NCBI GenBank assembly: GCA_964636985.1
Contig: CAZWSX010000038.1
Span: 1 to 53,679, forward strand
Origin: CAZWSX01 sp964636985
Lineage (GTDB): Bacteria; Planctomycetota; Planctomycetia; Pirellulales; Pirellulaceae
Direction of reading: 5' to 3'
DNA length: 53,679 bases
Shown here: piece by piece, positions 19,143 through 27,197 of the stretch
Position numbering within the stretch: the stretch's first letter is position 1
Layout of the letters: each line of letters begins with the position of its first letter
Notes under the pieces: model-generated
Databases searched by the model: none
What the model was told of the DNA's origin: nothing
Seen by the model: the letters and a program-made list of their open reading frames with translations, nothing else
Position numbers and translations under genes: made by a program

Positions 19143-21155
19143 TTAGGTTTTGTCTGGGTTTTGCCTGGCCCACTCCTGCATTTCGGCGATTTCGCGGCGG
19201 TAGCCGCCCGAGAGAATGGGGAAGCGGCACCACGTTTTGGGGTCGAGGTTTTCGTCGTCGAGATGGAACGACGGGGCGTAGCGTTCTCGCTTCCACTGGT
19301 TGCGGCACCACAGGGTGAAGAACCGTTCGACCCACGGTGCGAGCGCGTTCACGGTGTATTGCGGAAAGCGTTGCCGCAGTTGGATCAGCGTTTCGAGCGG
19401 AGTTTTCTTATCGCGAATGGCGGCTCGCTCGGCGGCGTCGAGGACGTCGTAGGGCATCAAGTCGTCTTCGTCGGTTTGCTTGGCGGATGAGGGACGCAAC
19501 TCGGCAGTAGGCGGTTGAACGTTGACGGCTGACAGCGACGGTAAGGGACCGAATCCATCGGGTCCGGCCTTTTCCATCCAGCGAAGCCAGTGGCGAAGGT
19601 AGTTTTTGTCGATGCCGGCGATCGGAGCCAGTCCGCCGCTGGTATCGCCATCCATCGTCGCGTAACCGACGGCGGCTTCGGAGCGGTTGCTGGTTGAGAT
19701 GAGGAGTGCGCCCAGAATGTTGGTTAGCATCCAAACGCTGGGGGCACGCGTGCGGGCCTGGATGTTCTGCAACGCGACATCGTCTTTTTTCCAGTCGAGT
19801 TGGCGGCCGATCCCTTGCTCGACCATCTCGATGTAGCCCTGCACTTGGGCATCGACGTCAAATTCGAGGAAGTTTGCTCCAACCCCTTCGGCCACGGCTC
19901 GCGCGGCATTGCGGGTGGTGTCGGAACTGTTGCGCGTCGATTGGTAGACGCAGGTCAAGAGCCTAGCCACCCAGTCGCCCGGGTCATCACTTTTTGGCAG
20001 ATCGGGAATGTATTGCAGCTTGTCGCGAAGTCCGGCGATGCCAATCTCGCTGCGAGCGTACTCGATCATACGAGCGACCAGCACGCTGCAAGCGGCCGAG
20101 TCGGCTCCGCCTGAGAGCGACACGACGTAACCGCGAGAACGGCTTTTTCGCATGTAGTCGAACAGCGCCAGCGAGACTGCTCGCGAGAACTCCTCTTCCT
20201 TGATGCAGGGACTCAATTCCCAACGCGGAACCGATGTCGCCTGCGGTTCCATGGCACACGGAGGATGCGCAAAGGGGACGCGCACGACGCCGGCCGGGTC
20301 TTCGTCGATGAAGGGACGAAAGCTCGCGGTGCGAGCGCGATTCATCCGTACGCCGTCGAGATCGACGGTGGCCGTGGTGATGGCGAAATCGCCGTAACTG
20401 AAGCGAGGCCCTTGAGCTAAAAAGTTTCCATTGGCGGCGATCATGGCGTCGCCGTCGTAGATGGCACGGCCCGCTTCGTTACCGACGAGATTCGCGTAGA
20501 CGTATCCGACGTTGAACGCCCGTGAGCCTTCCAGCACGAAGCGTTTGCGGACCTCGTGTTTGCCGAAGGCAAAGTGGCTGGCGCTGGGGTTGAGGATGAT
20601 GTCGACCCCTTTGCGGGCCAGTTGGCTGCCGGGGCGTTCGGCGACCCAGGCGTCTTCGCAGATCTCGAAACCAAGTTGGACGCCGCCGCAATCGAAAATG
20701 AGATCACCGATCGGGACGACGCGGTCGCCGCGGCGGAGTTCCGCTTGGGCGCCGTTAGGCCAGGCCTTGAACCATCGCGGCTCGTAGTGAATTCCTTCGC
20801 CTGCGAGATTTTGTTTGCAGACCATTCCGCGCAAGGCTCCATCGACTATGACGGCGGCGGCGTTGAAGACACAGCCCGCGTGATAAAGAGGGAGACCGAC
20901 CGAAACAATCATCCCGCGAGTTTGCGGAACGATTTCTTCGAGGACGGCGAGGGCTGTCGCTTGCAGGCCGGGCGAGAGAAAGGCATCCTCGCAGCCGTAA
21001 CCGGTGATGCACAACTCGGGCAAGCAGACGATGGTCGCCTTCGCTTCGCGGGCGGCTTCCAGCGCCGACAGGATGTTGCGTTTGTTTCCATCCCAATCGA
21101 GCGGCGTTTGATTCAGAACCGCCGCGGCGACTTTGACGATGTTCATGGTATTCAT
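19143..21155 (-). CDS. nadE: Glutamine-dependent NAD+ synthetase
   Basis: 670 residues, the long glutamine-using form. The N-terminal nitrilase-like glutaminase (about 5-290) shows Glu in VCLPELCITGYG, Lys in VCKQNLAGE and the nucleophilic Cys in FEICEDAW. The C-terminal synthetase has the ATP pyrophosphatase loop SLSGGADSAA near residue 345 and the later TSNRSEAAVGYATMDGDTSG. It amidates deamido-NAD to NAD in the last step of the pathway. The gene follows pncB by 12 bp. A second ATG three codons in may be the true start. Confidence 0.96.
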   Translation of the reverse strand: MNTMNIVKVAAAVLNQTPLDWDGNKRNILSALEAAREAKATIVCLPELCITGYGCEDAFLSPGLQATALAVLEEIVPQTRGMIVSVGLPLYHAGCVFNAAAVIVDGALRGMVCKQNLAGEGIHYEPRWFKAWPNGAQAELRRGDRVVPIGDLIFDCGGVQLGFEICEDAWVAERPGSQLARKGVDIILNPSASHFAFGKHEVRKRFVLEGSRAFNVGYVYANLVGNEAGRAIYDGDAMIAANGNFLAQGPRFSYGDFAITTATVDLDGVRMNRARTASFRPFIDEDPAGVVRVPFAHPPCAMEPQATSVPRWELSPCIKEEEFSRAVSLALFDYMRKSRSRGYVVSLSGGADSAACSVLVARMIEYARSEIGIAGLRDKLQYIPDLPKSDDPGDWVARLLTCVYQSTRNSSDTTRNAARAVAEGVGANFLEFDVDAQVQGYIEMVEQGIGRQLDWKKDDVALQNIQARTRAPSVWMLTNILGALLISTSNRSEAAVGYATMDGDTSGGLAPIAGIDKNYLRHWLRWMEKAGPDGFGPLPSLSAVNVQPPTAELRPSSAKQTDEDDLMPYDVLDAAERAAIRDKKTPLETLIQLRQRFPQYTVNALAPWVERFFTLWCRNQWKRERYAPSFHLDDENLDPKTWCRFPILSGGYRREIAEMQEWARQNPDKT

Positions 21156-21167
21156 CCGTTTGTTTGT

Positions 21168-22604
21168 CTACGTCTGGGTGTCGGCGAGCAATTGTTCACG
21201 CAGGGCGACGACCTCGCGGGACAATTGCGCCTCAACGATGCCGGGCCGGTCGAACATGGCCTCGTGCTTGCGGAACATGGTTCGCTGTTTCGCAAACCGC
21301 TGACGGGCTGTTTCGATCGAAAGGGCAGCCTCAGCGACAATTTTTCCGTGGCGAAGAAGCGGCTGTAGAAGTGTTGCTGATGGTGGTTGGTTCTTGGTCG
21401 CTCCGTCGGAGACGTGGACGATCTCGTCGCGGAGCCACTCGCCGGTTGCTGGGTCGCAGTCGCGCCGCGTATCCAGAATCCCTGGCAGAGACGACTTGTA
21501 CTTTTCTTCGGAGCGTTTGAGTTTGAAATCCCAATCGGTAGTGTCGGCCTTGCGGATCGCGGAGAGTTTGTACACGCCGCCGAGGGCTGGCTGATCGGCG
21601 GCGGTGACCAGCCGGGTGCCGACGGCGTAGACATCGATCGCGGAGCCTGCCTGTTCGAGCCGAGTGATCTCTTGTTCGTCGAGGTCGTTGCTGGCGAAGA
21701 TCTTGACGTCGGGAACGCCACCCTCGTTGAGGAGTTGCCGCGTCATCCTCGCCAGAGCCAGCAGATCGCCGGAATCGAGCCGCACGCCGACCATCGCCTG
21801 GCCGCGGGCTTTCATCTCCTTTGCGATCCGCACGGCGCGCTGCACGCCGACTTTTGTGTTGTAGGTGTCGACCAGAAGGACAGTGTTGCCGGGCATCGTC
21901 TCGGCGTAGCGGTGGAAAGCTTCTTCTTCGCTGTCGTGTGCCATCACCCAGCTGTGAGCGTGGGTGCCGCGGATGGGGATGCCGAAGAGCTTTCCGGCCA
22001 GGACATTCGAGGTCCCGGAGCATCCGCCGATGTAGGCTGCGCGCGAGGCCGAGAGGCCTCCATCGATTCCCTGAGCGCGTCGCAGACCGAACTCAAAAAC
22101 GGGTTTGCCGCGTGCTGCACGGCAGATTCGCGCGGCCTTGGTGGCGATGAGCGTTTGAAAGTTGACGATGGTGAGGAGCGCCGTCTCAAGCAACTGGCAT
22201 TGCAGGAGAGGGCCGCGGACGCGGACGATGGGTTCGTGACCGAGCGTGATGGTCCCCTCCGGGATGGCATCTACCGAGACGTTCCACTTTAGTTTCGACA
22301 GGTAGCGAAGGAAGGACTCGTCGAACAAAGGGTGTTCGTTGCGGCCGAACTGATTGCCGAGGTAGGCCAGGTCGCTATCCGAAAAAGTCATACGCTCGAT
22401 GAGCGCGGGAATATCGGCAGTGCCGCAGGCGATGGCGAACGAACTGCCAAACGGCGGGCGGCGAAAGAATAAATGAAAGACCGCTTCTCGTTCGGCCATG
22501 CCGTGCTTGACGTAGCCGGAGGCCATGGTGAGTTGGTAGAAGTCGGTCAGAAGCCCCATTTCGCAATCGTAAAGTCGCGCCGTTCCTGTTAAGACGCTGG
22601 CCAT
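21168..22604 (-). CDS. pncB: Nicotinate phosphoribosyltransferase
   Basis: 478 residues from the ATG at 22604, with AAAGG ten bases upstream. A longer frame from 22655 lacks a ribosome-binding site and adds a basic leader. The protein makes nicotinate mononucleotide from nicotinate and PRPP. The visible N-terminal family block is GLLTDFYQLTMASGYVKHG, the phosphohistidine region is GTHAHSWVMAHDSE, and the PRPP-site segment is VGVRLDSGDLLAL. It is the first gene of the pncB-nadE-nrtR-pncA operon, in which the product of the fourth gene (nicotinate) feeds this enzyme. Confidence 0.95.
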   Translation of the reverse strand: MASVLTGTARLYDCEMGLLTDFYQLTMASGYVKHGMAEREAVFHLFFRRPPFGSSFAIACGTADIPALIERMTFSDSDLAYLGNQFGRNEHPLFDESFLRYLSKLKWNVSVDAIPEGTITLGHEPIVRVRGPLLQCQLLETALLTIVNFQTLIATKAARICRAARGKPVFEFGLRRAQGIDGGLSASRAAYIGGCSGTSNVLAGKLFGIPIRGTHAHSWVMAHDSEEEAFHRYAETMPGNTVLLVDTYNTKVGVQRAVRIAKEMKARGQAMVGVRLDSGDLLALARMTRQLLNEGGVPDVKIFASNDLDEQEITRLEQAGSAIDVYAVGTRLVTAADQPALGGVYKLSAIRKADTTDWDFKLKRSEEKYKSSLPGILDTRRDCDPATGEWLRDEIVHVSDGATKNQPPSATLLQPLLRHGKIVAEAALSIETARQRFAKQRTMFRKHEAMFDRPGIVEAQLSREVVALREQLLADTQT

Positions 22605-22674
22605 GGTCCGACGACCTTTCGTGGAAGGTAAGCAGCCGCGAAGCGGTCCTCGCATCGGCGGTCCATCTTACTTG

Positions 22675-22689
22675 GTGTATTATTTACAC
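22675..22689. promoter_or_regulatory. Putative NrtR operator (GTGTA-N5-TACAC)
   Basis: A perfect GTGTA-TTATT-TACAC palindrome lies in the only sizeable gap ahead of the NAD operon. Its left arm covers the -10 candidate read on the minus strand. NrtR regulators bind palindromes in front of NAD genes. The assignment to this NrtR is inferred from position, not from a consensus I can verify. Confidence 0.6.
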
Positions 22690-22707
22690 TTAGATGCCCC
22701 ATGGCAA
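22679..22707 (-). promoter_or_regulatory. Sigma-70-like promoter of the NAD operon
   Basis: On the minus strand TTGCCA (22707-22702) is followed by a 17-bp spacer and AATAAT (22684-22679). The transcript would begin near 22672, about 70 bases before the pncB start. The -10 box overlaps the palindrome at 22675-22689, as expected for a repressor site. Confidence 0.5.
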
Positions 22708-22744
22708 GACGAGGTTCGTGCTTTTTTAGCCGAAAAAACACGGC

Positions 22745-23158
22745 CTACTCGGAGGCTGGCGGCTGAGGCTGCTGGTTTGCGCCCATGGCCATCGCGTAGG
22801 CCGTCGCATGGGTGTGGCAATGCGAAATGGAGATTAGCAGGTCGGAGACGCGCAGGCGTTCGCAAAGATCCCGCGCACCGCCGCCGACACGAACGCGCGG
22901 CAAGCCGTTTTCGTCGTTGCGGATTTCGAGGTCGGTCCAGCTCATGCCGCGGGTCCATCCGTAGCCGAGCGCTTTAAGAATCGCTTCCTTCGCGGCCCAG
23001 CGACCGGAGAAGTGCTGGAGGGCGGCTTTGCGCGAGTTGCAGTAGTCGATTTCGTATTGCGTGTAGACGCGCGTGAGGAAGAGTTCGCCGTGCTTGGCGA
23101 TCATGCGTCCGATGCGGCTGCACTCGACGATATCGGTGCCTATTCCCAATACGTTCAT
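22745..23158 (-). CDS. acpS: Holo-[acyl-carrier-protein] synthase
   Basis: 137 residues. The enzyme transfers 4'-phosphopantetheine from CoA to acyl carrier protein. The Mg-binding Asp is in GIGTDIVE at the N-terminus and the second catalytic block is WAAKEAILKALG. The late SISHCHTHATAYA strand also fits. The length is normal apart from a Gln/Pro-rich tail of about ten residues. The gene lies upstream of the NAD operon on the same strand but is separated from it by the promoter region. Confidence 0.95.
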   Translation of the reverse strand: MNVLGIGTDIVECSRIGRMIAKHGELFLTRVYTQYEIDYCNSRKAALQHFSGRWAAKEAILKALGYGWTRGMSWTDLEIRNDENGLPRVRVGGGARDLCERLRVSDLLISISHCHTHATAYAMAMGANQQPQPPASE

Positions 23159-23225
23159 GACGGCCTGTGCGTGATGGCGACCTGACCGTGAGGGGGTGCC
23201 GCGGAGCGATTGGATCGTCGCAGTG

Positions 23226-24311
23226 CTAGATCGTCGAAGTGCGGGTCTCGTTCGACCAACTGCTGCCCATTCGGACCTGGTCGATCACATCGCGATATCG
23301 CATGTACCATCCAAAGACCTGCCAACCCAAAAAGAAATTGGCTCCCAGCGACAGCAGCCCCAGCAACACGGCTAACAGCAACCTGTTATCGGACTGCGGC
23401 ACCTTTCGCTCTGAATCAAAGGGACGTTCCGAAGGGGAGGCGTATTCTTGGTCGGATGACCTCGGTTCCCTGGCGCCATCGCGATCGATGGAGGCACCTG
23501 CGCCGTTGTTCGCTTTGAACCCCGGTTCGCTGGTGAAGGCCCTCTTTTTGTTTTGCAAGGGCGTGATGCCACTGTTGAGTAGCGGCGACGAAGCGTCAAT
23601 CATCCTGGCATCGTCGGTTTGCTGACGGCGCCTCGCCTCTTCGACTCCTCGTTTGAAATCCGAGTACATACGAGATGGCGGAGGAGTGTCGAGTTGCAGC
23701 TTAGCTTGATCTGCGCGGCGGGTCATGTATGTGGGGTCGATGGTACGGCTGGGGTAGCCATCCGATACAGCTTCTCTTTCCGGAGGACGATTTCGTTCGA
23801 AGTCGTCACGGAACCGGCGATCGCGAATTTCGTTAGGGAGTACTGCTGCTCCGAGATCTCGATCAGGCCCGCGCCCGCCCTCGGGTGCGACGTCGCGGGG
23901 CAAAAGGGACGAGATCTCGAACTTCACGCCGGTTGTGCCTGCTCGTTTAGGCAAGGTGCCACCGAAGACAGCTCCGGCTTCCAGAGCTTGCAGTTGATCT
24001 TCCGACAGGGCAATTGCGAAGGCACTTTCGGTGGTGCGGCTCGACGGCTTGAGTTGCACATTGATGTTTTGAGTATTCGGCGTTTCGATCGATTGCCGAT
24101 CAGGCTGGTCGGCCATGTAGATGCGATAGAAAGTGCCGCCCTGGCTGTTGCGCGCGATGTTGCTTTCGCGCGGCGGTGCGCCTTCGCGGAGCGAATCAAC
24201 GTCCGACTGGGTCAGCCGGATGACGTATTCCTCGGCCTTCCCGGTTGGGGGAAGAACCGTCTGGTCCACGCCGAACAGGCTCACGGCGATCATTGCTGCG
24301 GCCAGATTCAT
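23226..24311 (-). CDS. Hypothetical exported protein with C-terminal membrane anchor
   Basis: 361 residues from the ATG at 24311; another ATG lies at 24347. The N-terminus resembles a signal peptide (MNLAAAMIAVSLFGVD). A soluble region with strand-like segments follows (AEEYVIRLTQSDVDSL, FYRIYMADQP, SAFAIALSEDQLQALEAG), then a long Arg/Asp/Pro-rich disordered stretch. Near the C-terminus there is one membrane helix (LLLAVLLGLLSLGANFFLGW). No family was recognised. The shape suggests an envelope protein displayed on a tether. Confidence 0.7.
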   Translation of the reverse strand: MNLAAAMIAVSLFGVDQTVLPPTGKAEEYVIRLTQSDVDSLREGAPPRESNIARNSQGGTFYRIYMADQPDRQSIETPNTQNINVQLKPSSRTTESAFAIALSEDQLQALEAGAVFGGTLPKRAGTTGVKFEISSLLPRDVAPEGGRGPDRDLGAAVLPNEIRDRRFRDDFERNRPPEREAVSDGYPSRTIDPTYMTRRADQAKLQLDTPPPSRMYSDFKRGVEEARRRQQTDDARMIDASSPLLNSGITPLQNKKRAFTSEPGFKANNGAGASIDRDGAREPRSSDQEYASPSERPFDSERKVPQSDNRLLLAVLLGLLSLGANFFLGWQVFGWYMRYRDVIDQVRMGSSWSNETRTSTI

Positions 24312-24457
24312 ACCACAAAACTCCACACCAAAAGACTTTGCGCACAACTCAAAGTCTATCCAGCCGGTGCGTTCCGCGTAAAGAGCGTCGCGTGCGGAGC
24401 CCCGCCTATCGCTGTGGAACGCGGGATATTCAGGCTCGCCATGTTTTGTCGTACGTA

Positions 24458-24487
24458 CACTGGCGTCTTCAGGATGCCAGTGCCACC
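24458..24487. repeat. Hairpin containing dispersed repeat copy 2
   Basis: CACTGGC (24458-24464) pairs with GCCAGTG (24476-24482), and three further pairs, one a wobble, extend the stem inward. The right arm plus flank (AGGATGCCAGTGCCACC) matches the element at 7353-7370 in 16 of 18 bases. It lies 25 bases beyond the stop codon of the minus-strand permease gene. Confidence 0.5.
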
Positions 24488-24511
24488 TGAAAAGCCAGCT
24501 GTGACGAAGGA

Positions 24512-26122
24512 CTAGGAGGCCGCTGCCGATTCCTGGCTGGCGTGCCCTGATGGGGGCGCTGGGGCAATCGGCGCCTCTCCCGAGGCAGTCGGTGAGTTGC
24601 CGCCCGCCGCTGGGACTGATTTCGGGCTCGGTTTCCCGTCCCCCGCTTTGGACTCGCCGGGAGCGTTTGTTTTTTCGCTGGCGGCGGCCTCTCGGTCGGC
24701 GGCTTCGCCGACTTTTCCCTCCACCGACTTGTATTCCCGGTGCAGAATCTTGGCCAGGGTTTGCAGAAAAACAACGGCCATCGGGCCGATCAAGATTCCG
24801 ATCGGTCCCAGAGCCTGCACTCCGCCCAGGACGCTCATGGCGGCCAGCAGAGGGTGGAGCTTGCTTTGGCCGTGAAGGACCAGTGGCTTAATCAGGTTGT
24901 CGACCAGCGAGATGATCAGGGCCCCGTAGAGGGTCATGCCAATCGCCAGATCGATTCGACCCTGGTACAGGTACAGCCATAGCGCCACGGGCACCCAAAC
25001 CGACGCGGCGCCCAAAAATGGAATGAGGGCCAACAGGGTCGTCAGCAACGTGAGCAAAAAGACGCTGCCGACGCCAAAGAACCAGAAGCCGACTCCGGCC
25101 AGCAAACCTTGAGCAACGGCGGCGAGCAACGTCGCCATTACGACGGCCCGGCTGACCTGGTCGAACTCGCGGATCAGTTCGCGAACGTAGTGCTCTTCGA
25201 GCGGCGAGACGCGCAGGAGCTCGTCCATGATCCACGGACCGTCGGCGAAGATGAAAAAGAGGGTGGTCAGCATCACGACGACGCTGAAGAGCGTCCGGCC
25301 GACGATCGACAAGGTCCCCGCACCGATTGCCAATAAGGGGGATCGGCCGGTGCTCATCAAGCCGTTACGCAATTGCTCGATCTGTTCTTCGTCCGGGTTG
25401 GCGAGTTCTCGTACCCACGCTCGGTAGGGTCCGCCTAAGAATGCCAGTTTGAACCGTTTAAATTCACGATTGCCGTCGGTGACTGCCTCATCGAAGCCGA
25501 CCGTTCCGATCTCCTGGTCGCGCAAGTCGCGCATTGCGGCCAGGAGTTTTTCGGCGTTCGCGTTTGGGAAATCGACCTGGTGTTCCTTGACGAACGCGTC
25601 GAGTGTTTCGGTGCGCGTGACCAGGTTTTCGAGCGTGACGTTATCGACGGTGAATTTGCGACCGCCTTTGATTTCGTCCGCGCAGCGGGAGAGCACGCCA
25701 TCGATCCGGCGCAGGTCAGCTTCATGTGGAATGTCGAGGTCGAGATCGGTTCGCAATTCGGAGAGCTTGTCGCGAACGCTGACGTCGCGGAGCGTATCGA
25801 CGAGCGCCACGCCTTCGACCGCGGCGAGAAACAGGATCACGCCTGCCGGAACGAGAACCATCAGCAAGATCGCCAGGACGGTGCAGCCCGATGCCAGGTA
25901 GGTTTTGTCTTTGCCGAAGCGGTCGAGAAATCGGTGGTAGAGGGGTTGGAACAAGACTCCCAATAATGCCGCCAAGAAGGCCGGCACAATGAAAATCGAC
26001 ATAACCCGGAAAAACAGCACCCCAATTGCCACCAAGATGGCAAAGAGGACGACGATCGAAAGCATCCGGGACATGACGACCTGACTGGAAAAATCCATCC
26101 AACCTCTGGCAGAACTCAGCAC
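24512..26122 (-). CDS. AI-2E family transporter/permease
   Basis: 536 residues from a GTG at 26122 with AAGGAG nearby. The PF01594 topology is visible: N-terminal helices (LSIVVLFAILVAIGVLFF, VPAFLAALLGVLF), a long outside loop of about 150 residues, then a C-terminal helical bundle with the family segment LTTLLALIPFLGAASVW and the late LGPIGILIGPMAVVFLQTL. The final 80 residues are an Ala/Pro/Ser/Glu-rich, probably disordered tail. Family members export small molecules, including quorum signals, or exchange ions. The substrate cannot be read from sequence. An internal ATG at 26098 is an alternative start. Confidence 0.92.
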   Translation of the reverse strand: MLSSARGWMDFSSQVVMSRMLSIVVLFAILVAIGVLFFRVMSIFIVPAFLAALLGVLFQPLYHRFLDRFGKDKTYLASGCTVLAILLMVLVPAGVILFLAAVEGVALVDTLRDVSVRDKLSELRTDLDLDIPHEADLRRIDGVLSRCADEIKGGRKFTVDNVTLENLVTRTETLDAFVKEHQVDFPNANAEKLLAAMRDLRDQEIGTVGFDEAVTDGNREFKRFKLAFLGGPYRAWVRELANPDEEQIEQLRNGLMSTGRSPLLAIGAGTLSIVGRTLFSVVVMLTTLFFIFADGPWIMDELLRVSPLEEHYVRELIREFDQVSRAVVMATLLAAVAQGLLAGVGFWFFGVGSVFLLTLLTTLLALIPFLGAASVWVPVALWLYLYQGRIDLAIGMTLYGALIISLVDNLIKPLVLHGQSKLHPLLAAMSVLGGVQALGPIGILIGPMAVVFLQTLAKILHREYKSVEGKVGEAADREAAASEKTNAPGESKAGDGKPSPKSVPAAGGNSPTASGEAPIAPAPPSGHASQESAAAS

Positions 26123-26137
26123 AGACTCCTTCCCACG

Positions 26138-26578
26138 CTATCCTAGCCTGTTTTTCGACTCGGAGCCGAGGCCGGGGTGGACCCACTGGGTCGTTCCATC
26201 GGCCCAGTTTTCCCGTTTCCAAATGGGAACGTCTTCCTTGAGTGTATCAATTAACCATTTTCCCGCCTCGAAGGCGGCGTCGCGATGGGCGGTGCTTACG
26301 GCCACGGCGACGCTGGCCTCGCCAGGGGCGACGTTGCCGATGCGATGCACGATGGCGCACCCCAGGATCGGCCAGCGCTGCCGGGCGATCGACTCGAGCT
26401 CGGCGAGTTTGGCGCGAGCCATCTCTGGATAACACTCGTAATCGAGCGACTTGGTTTCACGACCGTGCGTTATGGAACGGGTGGTACCTAAAAAAAGAAC
26501 CACGGCGCCGGCCTCGACCATTGTGACTTTCGCCACCAATGCGGATGAATCGATCGGGTGGTCGACGATGTCAATCAT
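26138..26578 (-). CDS. moaE: Molybdopterin synthase catalytic subunit MoaE
   Basis: 146 residues. MoaE converts precursor Z to molybdopterin, using sulfur carried on MoaD. Visible motifs are AVVLFLGTTR near residue 25, LDYECYPEMA, and PIWKRENWADG with the conserved Lys near the C-terminus. The bases before the ATG at 26578 are pyrimidine-rich (ACCTCC) and contain no Shine-Dalgarno sequence. The frame continues upstream to 26806 without family similarity. MoaD lies 370 bp upstream on the same strand, an unusually large gap for this pair. Confidence 0.93.
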   Translation of the reverse strand: MIDIVDHPIDSSALVAKVTMVEAGAVVLFLGTTRSITHGRETKSLDYECYPEMARAKLAELESIARQRWPILGCAIVHRIGNVAPGEASVAVAVSTAHRDAAFEAGKWLIDTLKEDVPIWKRENWADGTTQWVHPGLGSESKNRLG

Positions 26579-26948
26579 GAGGGAAGGAGGTAACGGCCAA
26601 AAAAGGAGCGGTTCATCGCGCGATTGCGCTTCGACACAAATGCGCCAAACCAATATCACCGCGGCGCCTGATTTCTGTCGGCACCTTCGGGCCTTAGGGG
26701 AGTCTTGATTTTGAATCCGGGCCCTCACGGGCCCGGCTAAGATCTGGCGGGGCTTCGCCCCTTTTCTCTCCGAGGCTCGGTGTTCCCCGTGAGGCCTCTG
26801 TCGCAAAAAGCTTGAAAACTTAGTTCAAAGCTGTGACTAAGCACACGGCTTCCGGCGGACTAGGAGCCATGTGCACCATAAAGCAAACGAACCCGATTCG
26901 CCATGACCGGTTACGAACCAGCGACGCGGAAGGTTCAGCGCCGATGGT
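26579..26948. other. 370-bp gap between moaD and moaE with strong hairpins
   Basis: No coding region is supported. Two stable inverted repeats are present. At 26717-26736, CCGGGCCC and GGGCCCGG form a perfect 8-bp stem whose loop reads GTGA (GNRA type) on the minus strand. At 26749-26761, GGGGC pairs with GCCCC, followed on the plus strand by TTTTCTC. They could attenuate or process a moaD-moaE transcript. I could not match this region to the known Moco RNA consensus by eye. Confidence 0.5.
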
Positions 26949-27197
26949 TCAACCGCCGCTGACGGGCGGAATCAAGGCGATTTCGTCATTGGCCCCGATC
27001 GCATGGGCGTCGGAAACGTACCGGTCGTTCACGGCGAAACGGCTGATTGCGATCAAGCCTGCGAGCGCCGGTAGTTCATTCGACAGGTGCGAGCGAATAT
27101 CGGCGATCGATTTCACCGATTCCGCGGAAAACTCGACCGTGGGGCGGCCAGCCTTTTCTTTCGCAGCGGCGAATAAGCGAACGCGAATGGTGCTCAT
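26949..27197 (-). CDS. moaD: Molybdopterin synthase sulfur carrier subunit MoaD
   Basis: 82 residues with a ubiquitin-like fold ending in the required Gly-Gly (PPVSGG), which becomes a thiocarboxylate for MoaE. The N-terminus (IRVRLFAAAKEKAG) and the middle (RFAVNDRYV) are typical of the family. Its start codon overlaps the stop of the upstream FAD/Fe-S gene by 4 bases (ATGA), which implies coupled translation. Length is normal. Confidence 0.94.
   Translation of the reverse strand: MSTIRVRLFAAAKEKAGRPTVEFSAESVKSIADIRSHLSNELPALAGLIAISRFAVNDRYVSDAHAIGANDEIALIPPVSGG

Noticed and set aside
26582..26591. GGAAGGAGGT on the plus strand as a ribosome site
   Set aside because: No start codon or coding frame follows it; on the minus strand it gives ACCTCCTTCC before moaE, which is not a Shine-Dalgarno sequence.
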